A stretch of DNA of 64,000 nt, taken from Bacteroidia bacterium (GTDB taxonomy: Bacteria; Bacteroidota; Bacteroidia; B-17B0; Aurantibacillaceae). This document shows positions 28,331 to 38,684 of this stretch, one piece after another. Each line of letters opens with the position of its first letter. The stretch's first letter is position 1. A model generated the notes under the pieces. The model searched no databases. It had not been told where the DNA came from and saw only the letters and a list, made by a program, of their open reading frames with translations. The stretch is from the NCBI GenBank assembly GCA_025362575.1, contig JANYIQ010000237.1, positions 1-64,000 of the forward strand, read 5' to 3'. The position numbers and the translations under genes were made by a program.

Positions 28331-28561
28331 ATGCGAGCAAGCAATATTAAATACCTGATCGGACTTAAAAAAATGGGGCACAATATACTATTCAAAAATT
28401 GTCCGCAATGCAAACGGTTTTTTGGAACTAATGAAGCCGGAGTTGAAACCTGCAGTGTAGATTGTGACATTAAATATGCGTTGAGAGATCAGTATATTGA
28501 GATCGAAAGGAAAAATCGAATCAATACCCTGTTAAGAACAAAACATCTGATAGGAAACTAA
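28331..28561 (+). CDS. Small cysteine-rich putative zinc-finger protein
   Basis: 76 residues from the ATG at 28331. It contains CPQCKRFFG, then TCSVDC, a four-cysteine arrangement (CxxC...CxxxC) that should bind zinc, flanked by basic helices. The frame is open further upstream to a TTG at 28274, but a TAAATTTG promoter element falls in that stretch. It is monocistronic between the peptidase terminator and the convergent VOC gene. A small nucleic-acid-binding or regulatory role is possible; none is shown. Confidence 0.65.
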   Translation: MRASNIKYLIGLKKMGHNILFKNCPQCKRFFGTNEAGVETCSVDCDIKYALRDQYIEIERKNRINTLLRTKHLIGN

Positions 28562-28611
28562 GGTTCTGAATTTTCTTGTCGTTTCATGAGAAGGCCTATT
28601 CATATAATTCT

Positions 28612-29082
28612 TTAACTGTGGCTATATAGGTAAATATTGTTTCCTTCAGAGTCCTTTATTTCGGCAAGGTAGCCAATTTGGTTATCGATAAGGTTTGATC
28701 CGATAATTGTATCGCCAATCTCATTTTTCTGTTTCAAAATAAAGGGCTCTGTGATCAATTCTCCTTTATAAAGTGTGGCGAGCTTAATTGCCTCGTGCAT
28801 AACATCCACAAAAAATACCAGCTTTATGCCGTTTCCGGCCGGAGAATCCGTTGATTGAACAATGCAACCGGAGATCCCTGTTTGATACTTGTTAAATACA
28901 CCTGTTGGCTTATCATATAAGATGGTGATATCCATTTTTGTTTTGAGGATCTTTTCATAAAAAATTACTGCTCTGTTCAAATTATTAGCAGGGATCTCGA
29001 TCCAGGTCAATTTTGAAAACCTGTTTACTATTTCGTCTCTCTTTACTGTTGCTTTTTTTTCGCTTACTTTCCTAAAGATCAT
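28612..29082 (-). CDS. VOC family (glyoxalase/bleomycin-resistance fold) protein
   Basis: 156 residues. After a basic leader of about 25 residues it has a betaalphabetabetabeta module starting LTWIEIPANNLNRAVIFYEKIL, typical of VOC proteins, with TDSPAGNGIKLVFFVDV and a closing AEIKDSEGNNIYLYS. The final DSEGN(N/W) strand often carries a metal ligand in this fold. It overlaps the upstream beta-propeller gene by four bases. Substrate unknown. Confidence 0.8.
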   Translation of the reverse strand: MIFRKVSEKKATVKRDEIVNRFSKLTWIEIPANNLNRAVIFYEKILKTKMDITILYDKPTGVFNKYQTGISGCIVQSTDSPAGNGIKLVFFVDVMHEAIKLATLYKGELITEPFILKQKNEIGDTIIGSNLIDNQIGYLAEIKDSEGNNIYLYSHS

Positions 29083-30107
29083 TTTCCTTGATTTGAAGTA
29101 ATATCCAATAGTTTAAAAGTGTTTGGAACAATTGAAGGCTTAGGCTTTGGTTCTTCTTTTGTTGGCATTGGTGTATCGCCAAGCTCTGCAACAGGCAAGT
29201 AAATATGATTTGTTTTTGAGTTAATAGCAATAGTTTTTGCTCCTCTTTGTGTCTTCACGGTTTCAATGATCTTGTATACATTTTCGTTTTCTTGTTGAAC
29301 AATAGTTACCGATCCTTCACCATTTGAAGCATAAATTCGTTTTGTATTTGGATCAAAAGTTACGCCGTCACAATGCTCACCTATTGGAACAGAGGCTACC
29401 ATTTTTCCCGTTTCTGAATTCAGAATTACCATCATTTTGTTACCGCAAACACTGAATAAACGATGCGTTCTATTATCGATCGCCAATCCAGTAGGCTCTT
29501 CGCCGGGTTTTAGTGACCAGCTTTTCTCAACTTTTAAAGTTGATGAGTTAATAACCGATATTGAATTTGTGGTTTCAATATTCACAAACACTTTTCCTTT
29601 TTCATTGCTTGCCGAAAACTCAGGTTTGCCATCCAGTGCAATCGTTGCTATTACTTTATCGGTTTTAGGATCAATAACAGTTGCGTTATTACTTTTCCCA
29701 TTAAAGACAAATATTCTCTCAGAAAATATATCATACAAAATTGCATCAGGCTTTGCGCCGGTCACTTTTATTTTCAATAAGACAGTCATTCTTTTCATAT
29801 CAAAAACTGTTACTGAAGAATCTTTTCCGTTGCTCGTGTATCCTTTATTTAAACCATTAACAAGGGCAATGCCATGAACGCCCTTTGTATCGTTAATGGT
29901 TCCGACCTCAGTCTTTGTTTTCAGATCTATTACATGAACCATAGTTCCGTGTGAAACAAAGATACGCTCGTTAGACTCATCGACAGTTAAATAATCCCAG
30001 CTCCCGTCGCCTTTTAGGTCAAGTACTTTAGAAATTGAATAGTTTGTTTTTTGAGCCCTTGCAGATAGAGCAACAATTAATACGGTAATAAAAATGAATT
30101 TATTCAT
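29079..30107 (-). CDS. Secreted YncE-like beta-propeller protein
   Basis: 342 residues with a signal peptide ending SARAQ. About six repeats of the form VxVxDxKTxKVxxTI and NSxTxxxYLPV/FVSHG make a seven-bladed YVTN/YncE-type propeller, starting from the DGSWDYLTVDESNERIFVSHGT blade. Such proteins are periplasmic or surface ligand binders. It lies downstream of T9SS proteins and overlaps the VOC gene by four bases on the same strand. No enzyme motif was seen. Confidence 0.8.
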   Translation of the reverse strand: MNKFIFITVLIVALSARAQKTNYSISKVLDLKGDGSWDYLTVDESNERIFVSHGTMVHVIDLKTKTEVGTINDTKGVHGIALVNGLNKGYTSNGKDSSVTVFDMKRMTVLLKIKVTGAKPDAILYDIFSERIFVFNGKSNNATVIDPKTDKVIATIALDGKPEFSASNEKGKVFVNIETTNSISVINSSTLKVEKSWSLKPGEEPTGLAIDNRTHRLFSVCGNKMMVILNSETGKMVASVPIGEHCDGVTFDPNTKRIYASNGEGSVTIVQQENENVYKIIETVKTQRGAKTIAINSKTNHIYLPVAELGDTPMPTKEEPKPKPSIVPNTFKLLDITSNQGK

Positions 30108-30137
30108 CAGGGTAATTTGGTTGGTGATTATGTAGGT

Positions 30138-31094
30138 TTAATTTTTTACAAATTTCAATGTAGTGCCTTTAAGTTCATTCTCTTCAGATATCCTTACAAA
30201 ATATATTCCCGAATTAAGATGTGAAATATCCATTGGAAATTCCTTCCCCTCTCGTTCTGTTTCAATTACTGTCTGGCCCATTACGTTTGTGATGAAAACA
30301 TTTTTTACTCCATCTGTGGTTGAATTTATATAAATATTATCTGAGCCGGGGTTTGGGTATAATTTATAACCATTAGAGCTTGAAGTAATTTCGTTAATTC
30401 CTGCCGTTGAAATTATGGAATCTCCTTCCACGGTAATATTATCAAACCTGTTATTGCCACTTGCGCCGGTATTAGGTGCGCCAAATCGGATGCGAAATAT
30501 TAATTTATTATTATTATTTAAAGAAGTGATTGTACTTAAGTTTACAATAATTTTTCCCCATGCTGTTCCTGCAGAGTCAAACAGTTTTGGTAAGCCAGTG
30601 GTGATGTATGTTACACCACTATCTAAACTATAATCGTAATTTTGACGGTGCTGACCACTAGCTGTGCTTGATGCCATTGATTCGTATTTAATTACAATGT
30701 TCTTAAAGTTTTTTGTGGGAATATACCACAGGAACTGCATACTATCACTTGGGTTGCGACATCTTATGCTTGAGTTATTTGTGGTAGCGGTATAAGCCGG
30801 GCAGCAACCGCCGTAAGCCACACGTTGATTAATTGTATCTCCTAAGTTGTTATCCCAATAACCTGTATCTTTTACGCAGTTAGGTACTTTTGTATATCGC
30901 ATTCCGGCTTTGCTAACCCATCTTGTGTAATCTGCATTCATGGCATTGGTTCCGAAATGCGTTCCACCGGCTCCGGTAACAGGCAAAGTGTTGTTAAAAT
31001 GCCAGTAGTGCAGTAATTTTTGTGCTTGCAACTCTGCATCAAAGGAAAAAGCGATCACTAAAATGATCATAGCAAGAGGTAGATTTTTTTTCAT
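30138..31094 (-). CDS. Secreted T9SS type A sorting-domain protein
   Basis: 318 residues with a signal peptide (to about AELQAQ). The middle looks like one jelly-roll carbohydrate-binding-like domain (LLHYWHFNNTLP; the later NNRFDNITVEG strand is typical). The last about 75 residues form a T9SS sorting domain (YKLYPNPGSDNIYI, VFITNVMGQTVIE, NSGIYFVRI). It is part of the minus-strand run downstream of the TonB receptor. Ligand unknown. Confidence 0.82.
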   Translation of the reverse strand: MKKNLPLAMIILVIAFSFDAELQAQKLLHYWHFNNTLPVTGAGGTHFGTNAMNADYTRWVSKAGMRYTKVPNCVKDTGYWDNNLGDTINQRVAYGGCCPAYTATTNNSSIRCRNPSDSMQFLWYIPTKNFKNIVIKYESMASSTASGQHRQNYDYSLDSGVTYITTGLPKLFDSAGTAWGKIIVNLSTITSLNNNNKLIFRIRFGAPNTGASGNNRFDNITVEGDSIISTAGINEITSSSNGYKLYPNPGSDNIYINSTTDGVKNVFITNVMGQTVIETEREGKEFPMDISHLNSGIYFVRISEENELKGTTLKFVKN

Positions 31095-31212
31095 GATTAT
31101 ATTTTTAAATATTTATTGCAAAAGTATATGGTTAGTGTTATCAAAGAATATCTATTTTACCGGTATTCGGTTATCAATATGTTACTCTTTTGATAAACGG
31201 CCGGGAAATAAT

Positions 31213-32436
31213 TTACTCAGACTTTACAATCAACTTCCTGAAACTACTATTCAATGTGGTTACAACTTCTATAAAATAGCAGCCGTCCGAGTTTGTAAAA
31301 TCAACTGCATTCATCTCAAAACTAAACTGATCTACTTTCTTTTTGTAAATACTCTTTCCGTCTGTTGTAAATATTTCAATTTTTAAGATTTTTTGGTCGC
31401 TTGTAATTTCAAAATGACCAGACGTTGGGTTTGGGTAAACTTTAACTTGAGAAGTTACTTTAATTGTTTCATTAATGCCTGCTATTGTCATAGACGATTT
31501 TTTTGTGTTATAAAGTGTAGCCGGGGTATAAGAGGTTTCGCAGGACAAAAATAATTCGCCTGCAACACCATAGGTTATCCCTTCTGTTTGCCAGTCGTTA
31601 ATTGAGTTCCCTATTTCTATACGCCGCTTGTTTCCTGAAAAAAACATATCGCCAGAATAATCATTCAGTATCCATAGAAAAGAATTTTTACTTGAGCTCA
31701 TATATCCAATTAATGCTACCTCATTAGTTTGCGGATTATAATCGGCTCCTGTTATTTTACCATTTACATTATATGAGGTGTAAGGAGTAACCGTATAGGT
31801 TCCCGGTGTTTTTGATAATTTGTAAACCCGCGTTTGAAAATCACCTCTGTCTTTTGTAAATAAATATATAAAATTGCCTATTGAAACAATGGACTCGCAA
31901 TCAAAATTATTAGCACTGTTTGAAGCAAAACTAGTTTGATCGGAATATGAAAAACTGATGGCTTGAGCAGTGACATTGATCGTTGCAAGCGTACTTGTTA
32001 ATTGCGATTTACTGATCTTTAGAATTTTTAAGTCTGTTCGTGTTCCATTATTATTTCCGCAATCACCAACATAAATAAAATTACTATCGGCTGTAATATC
32101 CTCCCAATCGATATTCGGGTAATTAGTTATTGAAACAACCTGCAACACGTTGCCATTTGTTGTATCGATCTTGAAAATGTTCGCCGGGTTTCCGCTGTCG
32201 TTATGTGTCCACATAACGCCGTTTGTGAAAACAAGACCGGAAGACTCAGTTACATTAGCAACTATCGAGCCTTTTACATTTACACTTTGTGTAGTAGTAT
32301 TATAAGTGCAAGAGCCATCATTAACAGTTGCGGAGGCACTGTAATTATTTGCGGCAGGATCTGTACAGCCCGATTGCCCAAATGCAGAGAAGCCAGTACT
32401 TACAATAAAAAGTATTCCACGTAAAAAATGTTTCAT
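31213..32436 (-). CDS. Secreted T9SS protein with GCTDPxAxNY motif and propeller-like body
   Basis: 407 residues with a signal peptide (about 1-20). It is followed immediately by the cysteine-containing motif GCTDPAANNYSASATVNDG with SCTYN, a short module repeated in many Bacteroidota surface proteins. The central 240 residues have propeller-like strands (WEDITADSNFIYVGDCGNN, ADYNPQTNEVALIGY). The C-terminus is a T9SS sorting domain (VYPNPTSGHFEI to FRKLIVKSE). It lies between the beta-helix lipoprotein and another T9SS gene on the same strand. Confidence 0.82.
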   Translation of the reverse strand: MKHFLRGILFIVSTGFSAFGQSGCTDPAANNYSASATVNDGSCTYNTTTQSVNVKGSIVANVTESSGLVFTNGVMWTHNDSGNPANIFKIDTTNGNVLQVVSITNYPNIDWEDITADSNFIYVGDCGNNNGTRTDLKILKISKSQLTSTLATINVTAQAISFSYSDQTSFASNSANNFDCESIVSIGNFIYLFTKDRGDFQTRVYKLSKTPGTYTVTPYTSYNVNGKITGADYNPQTNEVALIGYMSSSKNSFLWILNDYSGDMFFSGNKRRIEIGNSINDWQTEGITYGVAGELFLSCETSYTPATLYNTKKSSMTIAGINETIKVTSQVKVYPNPTSGHFEITSDQKILKIEIFTTDGKSIYKKKVDQFSFEMNAVDFTNSDGCYFIEVVTTLNSSFRKLIVKSE

Positions 32437-32496
32437 TTATTTTAGTTTTAAAAATCAAGTCCCGCCGTAATGCGGGACTTGATCTGGGTTTAAATT

Positions 32497-33957
32497 TTAG
32501 TGTTGATTTCCGTTCCCTGCTGATGGATAACATCCGATATCAGCAGAAGGATTGGTAATTGAAGCTCTGAAGTTAGCGTTAGTAACTGTGCTTGCTGTTG
32601 AGTTCAAAGGAAAGAAATTCGTTTTTCCTTTTCCAATTGCAGGCGAGCCACTTTGCAATCTAAAATTATAGTTGCCAACATAATTAATATCCTGCAAACG
32701 AGTAATGCCAACTTCGGGTAATGGAAAATTAGTAAACATTGGGTTATTTTGCATTGCTAAAGCGGCTGCATTGTAAGCAACACATCCGTTAGCACCACCA
32801 TTAAATACATAGTTTGTGCCTGCACCATTTAGCGGGGTAATATAGGCTGTTGGTTTTGTAATGTAACCAACAGGGTAAAACTGGTTGCAAACAGAAGCTG
32901 AATCGCCATAAATATAATTATTGCTATAAAATACATTTGCGGTATCAGCAGCAGGAATTGCAGCTGCATTAGGTGTTGGCCCCATTACGCGTAAACCATA
33001 TTTACAATTTACAATTAAATTATTATACGCCATTCCTTTTGCGCCTTCCTCAAAATTAATGTCAGCGCTTCTCGCTGTTTGTACTTGGCGGTAACCGCCA
33101 TCAATGTAAGTATTGTTATACATTACAATATTAGTTTGAGGGCCAATACCGCCTTTATTAGAAGCTTTTGTACCATTGGTTGCTGTGCCTACAAATAAAT
33201 TGTACGCCATGTCGCCAACCGACCCGCTTTTAGCATTTACACAGTCGCCGCCAACATAACCGCATTTTTCAAATGTATTGCGCATTACACTGCAACGACC
33301 GCTTGATAAACGGATAGCATCATCAATTGTACCGTACATCCATGAATCTTCCATAATAAAATCGCCGTTCGGATTCTGGAAAGTAATTCCTTTAGATTTT
33401 GAACCTGCTGTTCCACCAACAAAGGGTTGCGTTACAGGGAACGCTGCACCTACAAATTCAATGTGTGTCCATTTTAGCACTAGAAGTTTAGAAGAAGTAT
33501 CGCATTGGATACCACACCATACTCCGGCGCCTGCTACGCCCCATGCCGGATCGGTAGTAGGGCTTTGAGATTGAGCGATAGTGTTAACCTTTGCAACGCC
33601 ACAAGAAGTGAACCAGTTTGGACCAGTTTGTGTACCTAATGAGATCAATACACCTTTTACAACAATTGTTTTTCCTGCAGCAACGCAAACATGTACATTT
33701 TCTTGTAATAAAACTGTATCACCTATATTGATAACAACATCGCCACCAATTGTGTAAGTATTTCCGCTGATCATTGTTCCTTTAATTGATCCTGATAAAG
33801 CAGTTCCTGCACTTATTGGCTGACCAATTTGATAAGGTGGCACCGATACTACGGTTTGTTCATCGTCAGTAGTTGATGATTTTTTCTTCTTGCATGATTC
33901 AAGGGAAAATGCAGCCATAGCTGCAATAATTCCGAATGTAATAATTGATTTTTTCAT
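32497..33957 (-). CDS. Surface lipoprotein with right-handed beta-helix
   Basis: 486 residues. The signal ends in LESC followed by KKKK, a lipobox with basic rather than acidic flanking residues. From about residue 65 the repeated TVLLQENVHVCVAAGKTIVVKGVL-like pattern and later GxxxxxNxIxxGxxNG turns (ITFQNPNGDFIMEDSWMYG) indicate a parallel beta-helix. The gene directly follows the TonB receptor (31-base gap), as the T9SS beta-helix gene at 55658 follows its own receptor, so these may form receptor plus surface-protein pairs. No pectate-lyase catalytic motif was recognised. Confidence 0.75.
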   Translation of the reverse strand: MKKSIITFGIIAAMAAFSLESCKKKKSSTTDDEQTVVSVPPYQIGQPISAGTALSGSIKGTMISGNTYTIGGDVVINIGDTVLLQENVHVCVAAGKTIVVKGVLISLGTQTGPNWFTSCGVAKVNTIAQSQSPTTDPAWGVAGAGVWCGIQCDTSSKLLVLKWTHIEFVGAAFPVTQPFVGGTAGSKSKGITFQNPNGDFIMEDSWMYGTIDDAIRLSSGRCSVMRNTFEKCGYVGGDCVNAKSGSVGDMAYNLFVGTATNGTKASNKGGIGPQTNIVMYNNTYIDGGYRQVQTARSADINFEEGAKGMAYNNLIVNCKYGLRVMGPTPNAAAIPAADTANVFYSNNYIYGDSASVCNQFYPVGYITKPTAYITPLNGAGTNYVFNGGANGCVAYNAAALAMQNNPMFTNFPLPEVGITRLQDINYVGNYNFRLQSGSPAIGKGKTNFFPLNSTASTVTNANFRASITNPSADIGCYPSAGNGNQH

Positions 33958-33988
33958 TTTTTTAGATTTGGTTTTTATTTATTTTGAT

Positions 33989-36076
33989 TTATATTTTATA
34001 TCGTATTCCTATGAGGTAGCCCTGACCGTATTGCTGTCTTTGAACCACAATGTTGTCATGAGTGTCTTGAATTGGTAAGTACAATGAACCATCAGGTAAT
34101 GTTAAATTAGGCTGCATGATACGTACTACAGTTTTTGTATTGAGAATATTGCTGATCTTTACAAACACATAAAATTTATACTTTCGGTTTTTATTACTGA
34201 TCGACTTTTCACCGGAAAAATCAAGGCGCGTCATTGGCATTTGATAATAGTCTAGGCCATATGCTGCCGAAACCAATGAGATCATTTTACCTGTATAAAC
34301 TCCTGAAAGGAGAAGGTCCAATCCCAGTTTCGGACTTTTATAAATTAACGAGAGGTTGGCAATATGATCTGCCTGACCTTGCAATGGACGTGTTTGCGAA
34401 ACGATCTTATTTGTATTTCCTTTTACATCATCATGATAATACAGAATTTTATCAGTAGTAATTTCGGATTTAGTGTAGCAGTAATTTGCTGAGACGCCGA
34501 ACTGTTTAAAGAATTTATTCACAACCAATTCAAAGCCGTAGTTAGTTGCAATTCCAAAATTCTGAGGCTGCAGATCTAAGGCAGAAGGAGATCCTGATTC
34601 CCTTACAAAGGAATATTCTACAGGATTAATAATGTTTTTGTAAAAGACACCAACCAAAAGCTGTTCAGTAGGTTTTGGAAAAAGCTCATACCTTAAGTCG
34701 TAGTTGCTCGCTTTAGTGTGTTTTAAATAAGGATTTCCAATTTCATTAAAATCTTCGCCTTGAATTATGTAAGGTATGATCTCATAAAAACTTGGTCGTG
34801 AAATAGAGTTGTAATAGTTAGCTCTAACATTTTGCTTGGGTGTAATTGCATATTTCAAACTTATGCTTGGAAGCATATCCTTGTATTTTTTGCTACCGAA
34901 TTTTCCGGGAATATTATCAGGCACTTTTGTGATAAAACCTTGCTGTGTATTTTCTATCCTAACGCCTCCAAGCAACTGGACATTTTTGAAAAGCGTTAGT
35001 TTCATTTGAGCGTAGTATGCATTAACATTCTCATTAATAGTATAATTGTTCGCGTCTTGAGATGAGCCTAAACCATTATATACAAAAAACTGAGCTTCTG
35101 AAATTCCGGCTGAAGTAACAGACTGGTTTGGGGCAAAGGCCAGATCATATTCATCATAAAAATTAACTCTTGTTTTATTTCTATTCATTCCGCCTACCTT
35201 TGTTTCGATGCCTTGTCCAAAAACATTTAAACTGTAGGTAAGATTGCCATACCAAGCAATATCTTCATCGGTAGTTTGAAGCCACCTTCTTTTAAAAGTT
35301 TTCCATTTAAACGTTGGTGAACTTGCAACACCATTAACAGTAATTGAACCCCAATCGGGCGAATTAGCTGTTGCTTTTGAATATGCGCCGGTGTAATCCA
35401 AGACCAAACCCTTAACAAGCGTGTGGTCGCCATGCAGGGTTCCATTATAAATACTTTGGTATGTTACTCGTGATTCATATTGCTTTTCGACATTAGCATT
35501 AATGCTTCCAATGCCGATCGTGTCGATAATGTTTCGTTGACGAACCGCATCCAGGCCAACGTAAACTGAATACAAACTTATTTTATGCCTTGGGTTAAAA
35601 GCATAATCTATTTTTGCATGAATAGCTTTTCTGATCTGCTGAAGAGAATAATCACGTATCATGATGTCCGCAATAAGCGGCTGGTTAGAGGGTGTCCAGT
35701 TTGGCTGGGCAGCAGGAAGTAAAAAAATATCGTGCGTTAAGTTGTAGGTGTTCTGATAGCTTCCTGAAACCAAAATTCCAAACTGTTTCTTTTTAAAGAA
35801 TCTATTTCCAATACTTAAGCTGGCAATAATATTTGGGTTTGGTTCTACATTCTTATACTGATAACTTTTTGTTTGGAAATCTTCAGCCGTCGCTAATTCT
35901 CCGGGATGAACCTGGGCCGGTGATCTTCTGTTAATAGCTTTATAATCAAAAGAAGTAAAGCTGCGATCAAATAGAAATTGATTATAACCGGTAGAGATAT
36001 TTGAATTGATAAGAAAAGTTTGAGGAGCTGTTTTTAATACCAGATTAGTCGCACCACCAATTGCGTCGGCTTCCAT
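33989..36076 (-). pseudogene. TonB-dependent receptor, C-terminal part (frameshifted from 36085-36741)
   Basis: The 695-residue frame begins MEADAIGGATNLVLK, which in intact receptors is the end of the plug domain, and continues through the 22-strand barrel to a C-terminal YLIGIRYKI. It has no signal and cannot be a protein by itself. Adding one base where the upstream fragment ends (minus-strand AGTTAACGCC to AGTTTAACGCC) restores the usual KSLTPSMEADAIGG reading. It is therefore one gene of about 36741-33989 with a one-base deletion, or a sequencing error. Barrel sequence is otherwise intact. Confidence 0.8.
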
Positions 36077-36084
36077 ACTTGGCG

Positions 36085-36741
36085 TTAACTTTTTGATACT
36101 TCTAAGCGTTCTACAATTTCGGCCGGAAAAATATCCATGGGTACATACCTGTTCTTGAAATCAGGGCTTGGAATTTTCACGCCATCAATTGTTGTGTAAT
36201 TGTAGCGTTTATCCATACCACGTATGGTAGCATATCTTCCTTCTCCACTTGAAGTTTTTTCAACAGTGACTCCACTCATTCGCTGAAGCACATTGCCAAT
36301 TGTAACATCGGGCATTAGTTCAATATTTTTTGCCGAAATAACATTTATAACGTTATCCGAATTTCTTTCAATACTTCTTGCATACACTTCCGAACCTTTG
36401 TCTTGATGACCCACCACGGTTATTTCGTTAAGCATTTGATTGCTTTGGGGCAAAAGGAAATTAAGAACTATTGCTTTGCCTGTATCTTTTATTTCAATTA
36501 TTTTTTCTTGTTTTTCGTAACTTATAAATTGTGCCGTTATGGTATATATGCCGGGAGGAATTCTTATTAAAGAGTAGGTTCCATTTAACCCTACAAAATC
36601 ACTGATCTTTGAGTTTGACAAAAAAACAGTTGCTCCTACCAAGGCTTCTTTGGTTGATGCATCCAACACCTTTCCTTTTACTTGAGCGTTCAAATGAAAC
36701 AAAGTATTTACAAAAAATAAAATCAAATAATATCTGTTCAT
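36085..36741 (-). pseudogene. TonB-dependent receptor, N-terminal part (signal, CarboxypepD-like, plug)
   Basis: 218 residues. The signal peptide ends in LNAQ, then comes a CarboxypepD_reg-like domain (VKGKVLDASTKEALVGATVFL; GLNGTYSL) and a plug domain (VINVISAKNIELMPDVTIGNVLQRMSGV; RGMDKRYNYTTIDGVKIPS). It stops at LEVSKS immediately before the expected LTPxMEADAIGG. The rest is in the -1 frame at 33989-36076. The region upstream (36742-37019) shows no clear promoter. Outer-membrane uptake of an unknown ligand; function depends on whether the frameshift is real. Confidence 0.8.
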
Positions 36742-37019
36742 TAACTAAGAGTTCTATGGCCACTACTTTTTGAAAGCATAATACATGTCATTCAGGCGCA
36801 AAGAAACATCAGACAGCTAAATTGAGTGTTAATACAAACACAATTAAACGTTACTAATAAATTTCAATATCAATTTTATGTTATTTCTAACACACTAAAA
36901 ATTTACATTAACGCCAAAAAACTTGACGAATATTGTTGCTAATAAAAGTCTGGCTTGCTTATATGGCAAAGGTTAGGGCCGGGTAAATTCTGTGTTAAGT
37001 ATTTGAGCGGACAAGAACC
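36742..37019. other. Divergent intergenic region
   Basis: This AT-rich stretch separates the minus-strand TonB receptor from the plus-strand secreted gene at 37150. I see no ORF, terminator or clear promoter consensus in it. Hexamer repeats that may be regulatory begin just beyond it at 37020. Confidence 0.4.
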
Positions 37020-37067
37020 TTAACACACCATTAATACTTTTTGAAAACTCTTAACCTAATTTTGACA
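37020..37067 (+). promoter_or_regulatory. Possible PHO-box-like direct repeats ahead of the 37150 gene
   Basis: TTAACA (37020) and TTAATA (37031) are spaced 11 bases apart, and so are TTAACC (37051) and TTGACA (37062). The spacing matches the stronger arrays at 54805, 60610, 61049, 62278 and 63393. Two pairs out of phase by nine bases make this the weakest case. Confidence 0.3.
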
Positions 37068-37149
37068 CATCAAATTGAGTAAAATGATCCACAAATAAAT
37101 AAGGTTCCCGAACAAAAATTGGTTCCTCATAGCACTTACTTTTATTTTT

Positions 37150-38682
37150 TTGAGTTTAATTCCGTTTTCATACTTCTGCCAAACTTTATTATCACCCGGG
37201 GATATTGCTGTTATCGCATTCAAAACAAATGGCAATACACAATCAGGTAACGACGCGGTTAAACTGGTTACTTTAGTTGATCTGCAGTGCAACACAACAT
37301 TTATTGTTACTGATAATAATTGGAATGGAACCAATTGGGCTTGTAATGACGATGAGTCGGGGCTTCAGATCACATGTAACTCTATCATTGTAGCAGGCAG
37401 TGTTTTTTACATTGATTATGATGCAGCCGGAAATACCTGCACCTGTTCCGGCGGATCAATTTCAAGAACTGATCTTGGCAGTCCTTGGGGAAATAATTTT
37501 GGGTTTAATAGTGGCGGCGACAATTGTTACATATTACAAGGCACACGCGCATCGCCGTCTTTCATTTATGCATTCAAACACAATGGCGCTTTTGCAAGCA
37601 GCACCTGTACCGATAAAGATCGTGGTGCCCTGCCTTCCAACTTAACACTTGGAACATCCGCAATAGTTATGGCCTCGTCAAAAGATCAATGGAACTACAA
37701 CTGCGTTACTAACAATGGAACAAAAGCGAGCATACTTTCGGCAATTAGTAATAATGCCAATTGGATCAATAATACTAATCATGTTTGGGATGAATCGAAT
37801 TGTATCTTTAGGGTAACAACAGGAATATTTCCTTATGGAGTACTTGCTGTTTCAGGAGCAGGTTGCGGCTGTCTCGCGAATTGCCAGTTGGCTTATTCCG
37901 GTGGCATTAACTGTGGTGCTGCAGGCGTTACAGGTAATTGCACTGCAGGTTATCAAAGCATGTCGGCCAGCATTAGTGTTCCTGCGGGTTGCACTTACAA
38001 AATAATTGCCGAAATGAAACCTAGGAATTATGGTTGCTCATCATCCGGTGCTGATGGAAATTGCTCAAACTGTGATGTTCTAAAAGTAGATGTTCCTGCA
38101 GGGGTCAAACCTCTTCAACAAGGCACCGGCAATGCTAGCATTACCGACAATTATTCTTTGATCGGTCCAGGAACAATTGTTGTTTCAGGCCAAGCCGATA
38201 GGGCGGATGAATTAATAACCTATAGTTTACAGGTAAGTCCGTGTAATTGTTTAGTGATGGTTTTACCGATCGAGTTAGCCGAGTTCACTGCTCAAAAAAT
38301 TGAACATTCTGTTGAATTAAAGTGGACAACACTTTCTGAAAAAAATAACACCTTGTTTACAGTTGAGCGCTCGGCCGAAACTACAGACTGGGCACCAACT
38401 TATTTTATAAACGGCCAGGGAAATTCTTTTAACCCTTTCACCTATAAAATATACGATTCATCTCCACTTATGGGTATATCCTATTACCGTCTTAAACAAA
38501 CCGATGCTGACGGGCGTTTTTCTTATTCAGAAGTGTTGAGCATAAACAATGAGCCAAATGATAAAAGACCTTTAAAGACGGTAAATCTATATGGTGAAGA
38601 GGTAAACGAAAATTCAGGCGGTTTGCTTTTCCGAGTTTATGAAAATGGTAGCGTTGAAAAGGTGTTTATCCAACCAAATTAA
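37150..38682 (+). CDS. Secreted cysteine-rich protein, T9SS-associated
   Basis: At least 510 residues. The N-terminal part (LLSPGDIAVIAFKTNG...DAVKLVTLVDL) is a LPXTG/T9SS-cargo-like module followed by cysteine-rich sequence, then a C-terminal ELAEFTAQ...VELKWTTLSEKNNTLFTVERSAE segment and a YYRLKQTDADGRFSYSE block typical of T9SS proteins. The start is unclear: TTG at 37150 leaves only a stub of the signal. The same frame is open back to 37099 and encodes a full hydrophobic leader (WFLIALTFIFLSLIPF), where the only candidate is ATA. A near-start ATG at 37084 is out of reach because of a stop. Confidence 0.7.
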   Translation: MSLIPFSYFCQTLLSPGDIAVIAFKTNGNTQSGNDAVKLVTLVDLQCNTTFIVTDNNWNGTNWACNDDESGLQITCNSIIVAGSVFYIDYDAAGNTCTCSGGSISRTDLGSPWGNNFGFNSGGDNCYILQGTRASPSFIYAFKHNGAFASSTCTDKDRGALPSNLTLGTSAIVMASSKDQWNYNCVTNNGTKASILSAISNNANWINNTNHVWDESNCIFRVTTGIFPYGVLAVSGAGCGCLANCQLAYSGGINCGAAGVTGNCTAGYQSMSASISVPAGCTYKIIAEMKPRNYGCSSSGADGNCSNCDVLKVDVPAGVKPLQQGTGNASITDNYSLIGPGTIVVSGQADRADELITYSLQVSPCNCLVMVLPIELAEFTAQKIEHSVELKWTTLSEKNNTLFTVERSAETTDWAPTYFINGQGNSFNPFTYKIYDSSPLMGISYYRLKQTDADGRFSYSEVLSINNEPNDKRPLKTVNLYGEEVNENSGGLLFRVYENGSVEKVFIQPN

Positions 38683-38684
38683 AC

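Noticed and set aside
36080..36100. Programmed -1 ribosomal frameshift in the TonB receptor
   Set aside because: The in-frame heptamer A AAA AGT is not a standard slippery site and no stimulatory stem was evident; a deletion or sequencing error is simpler.
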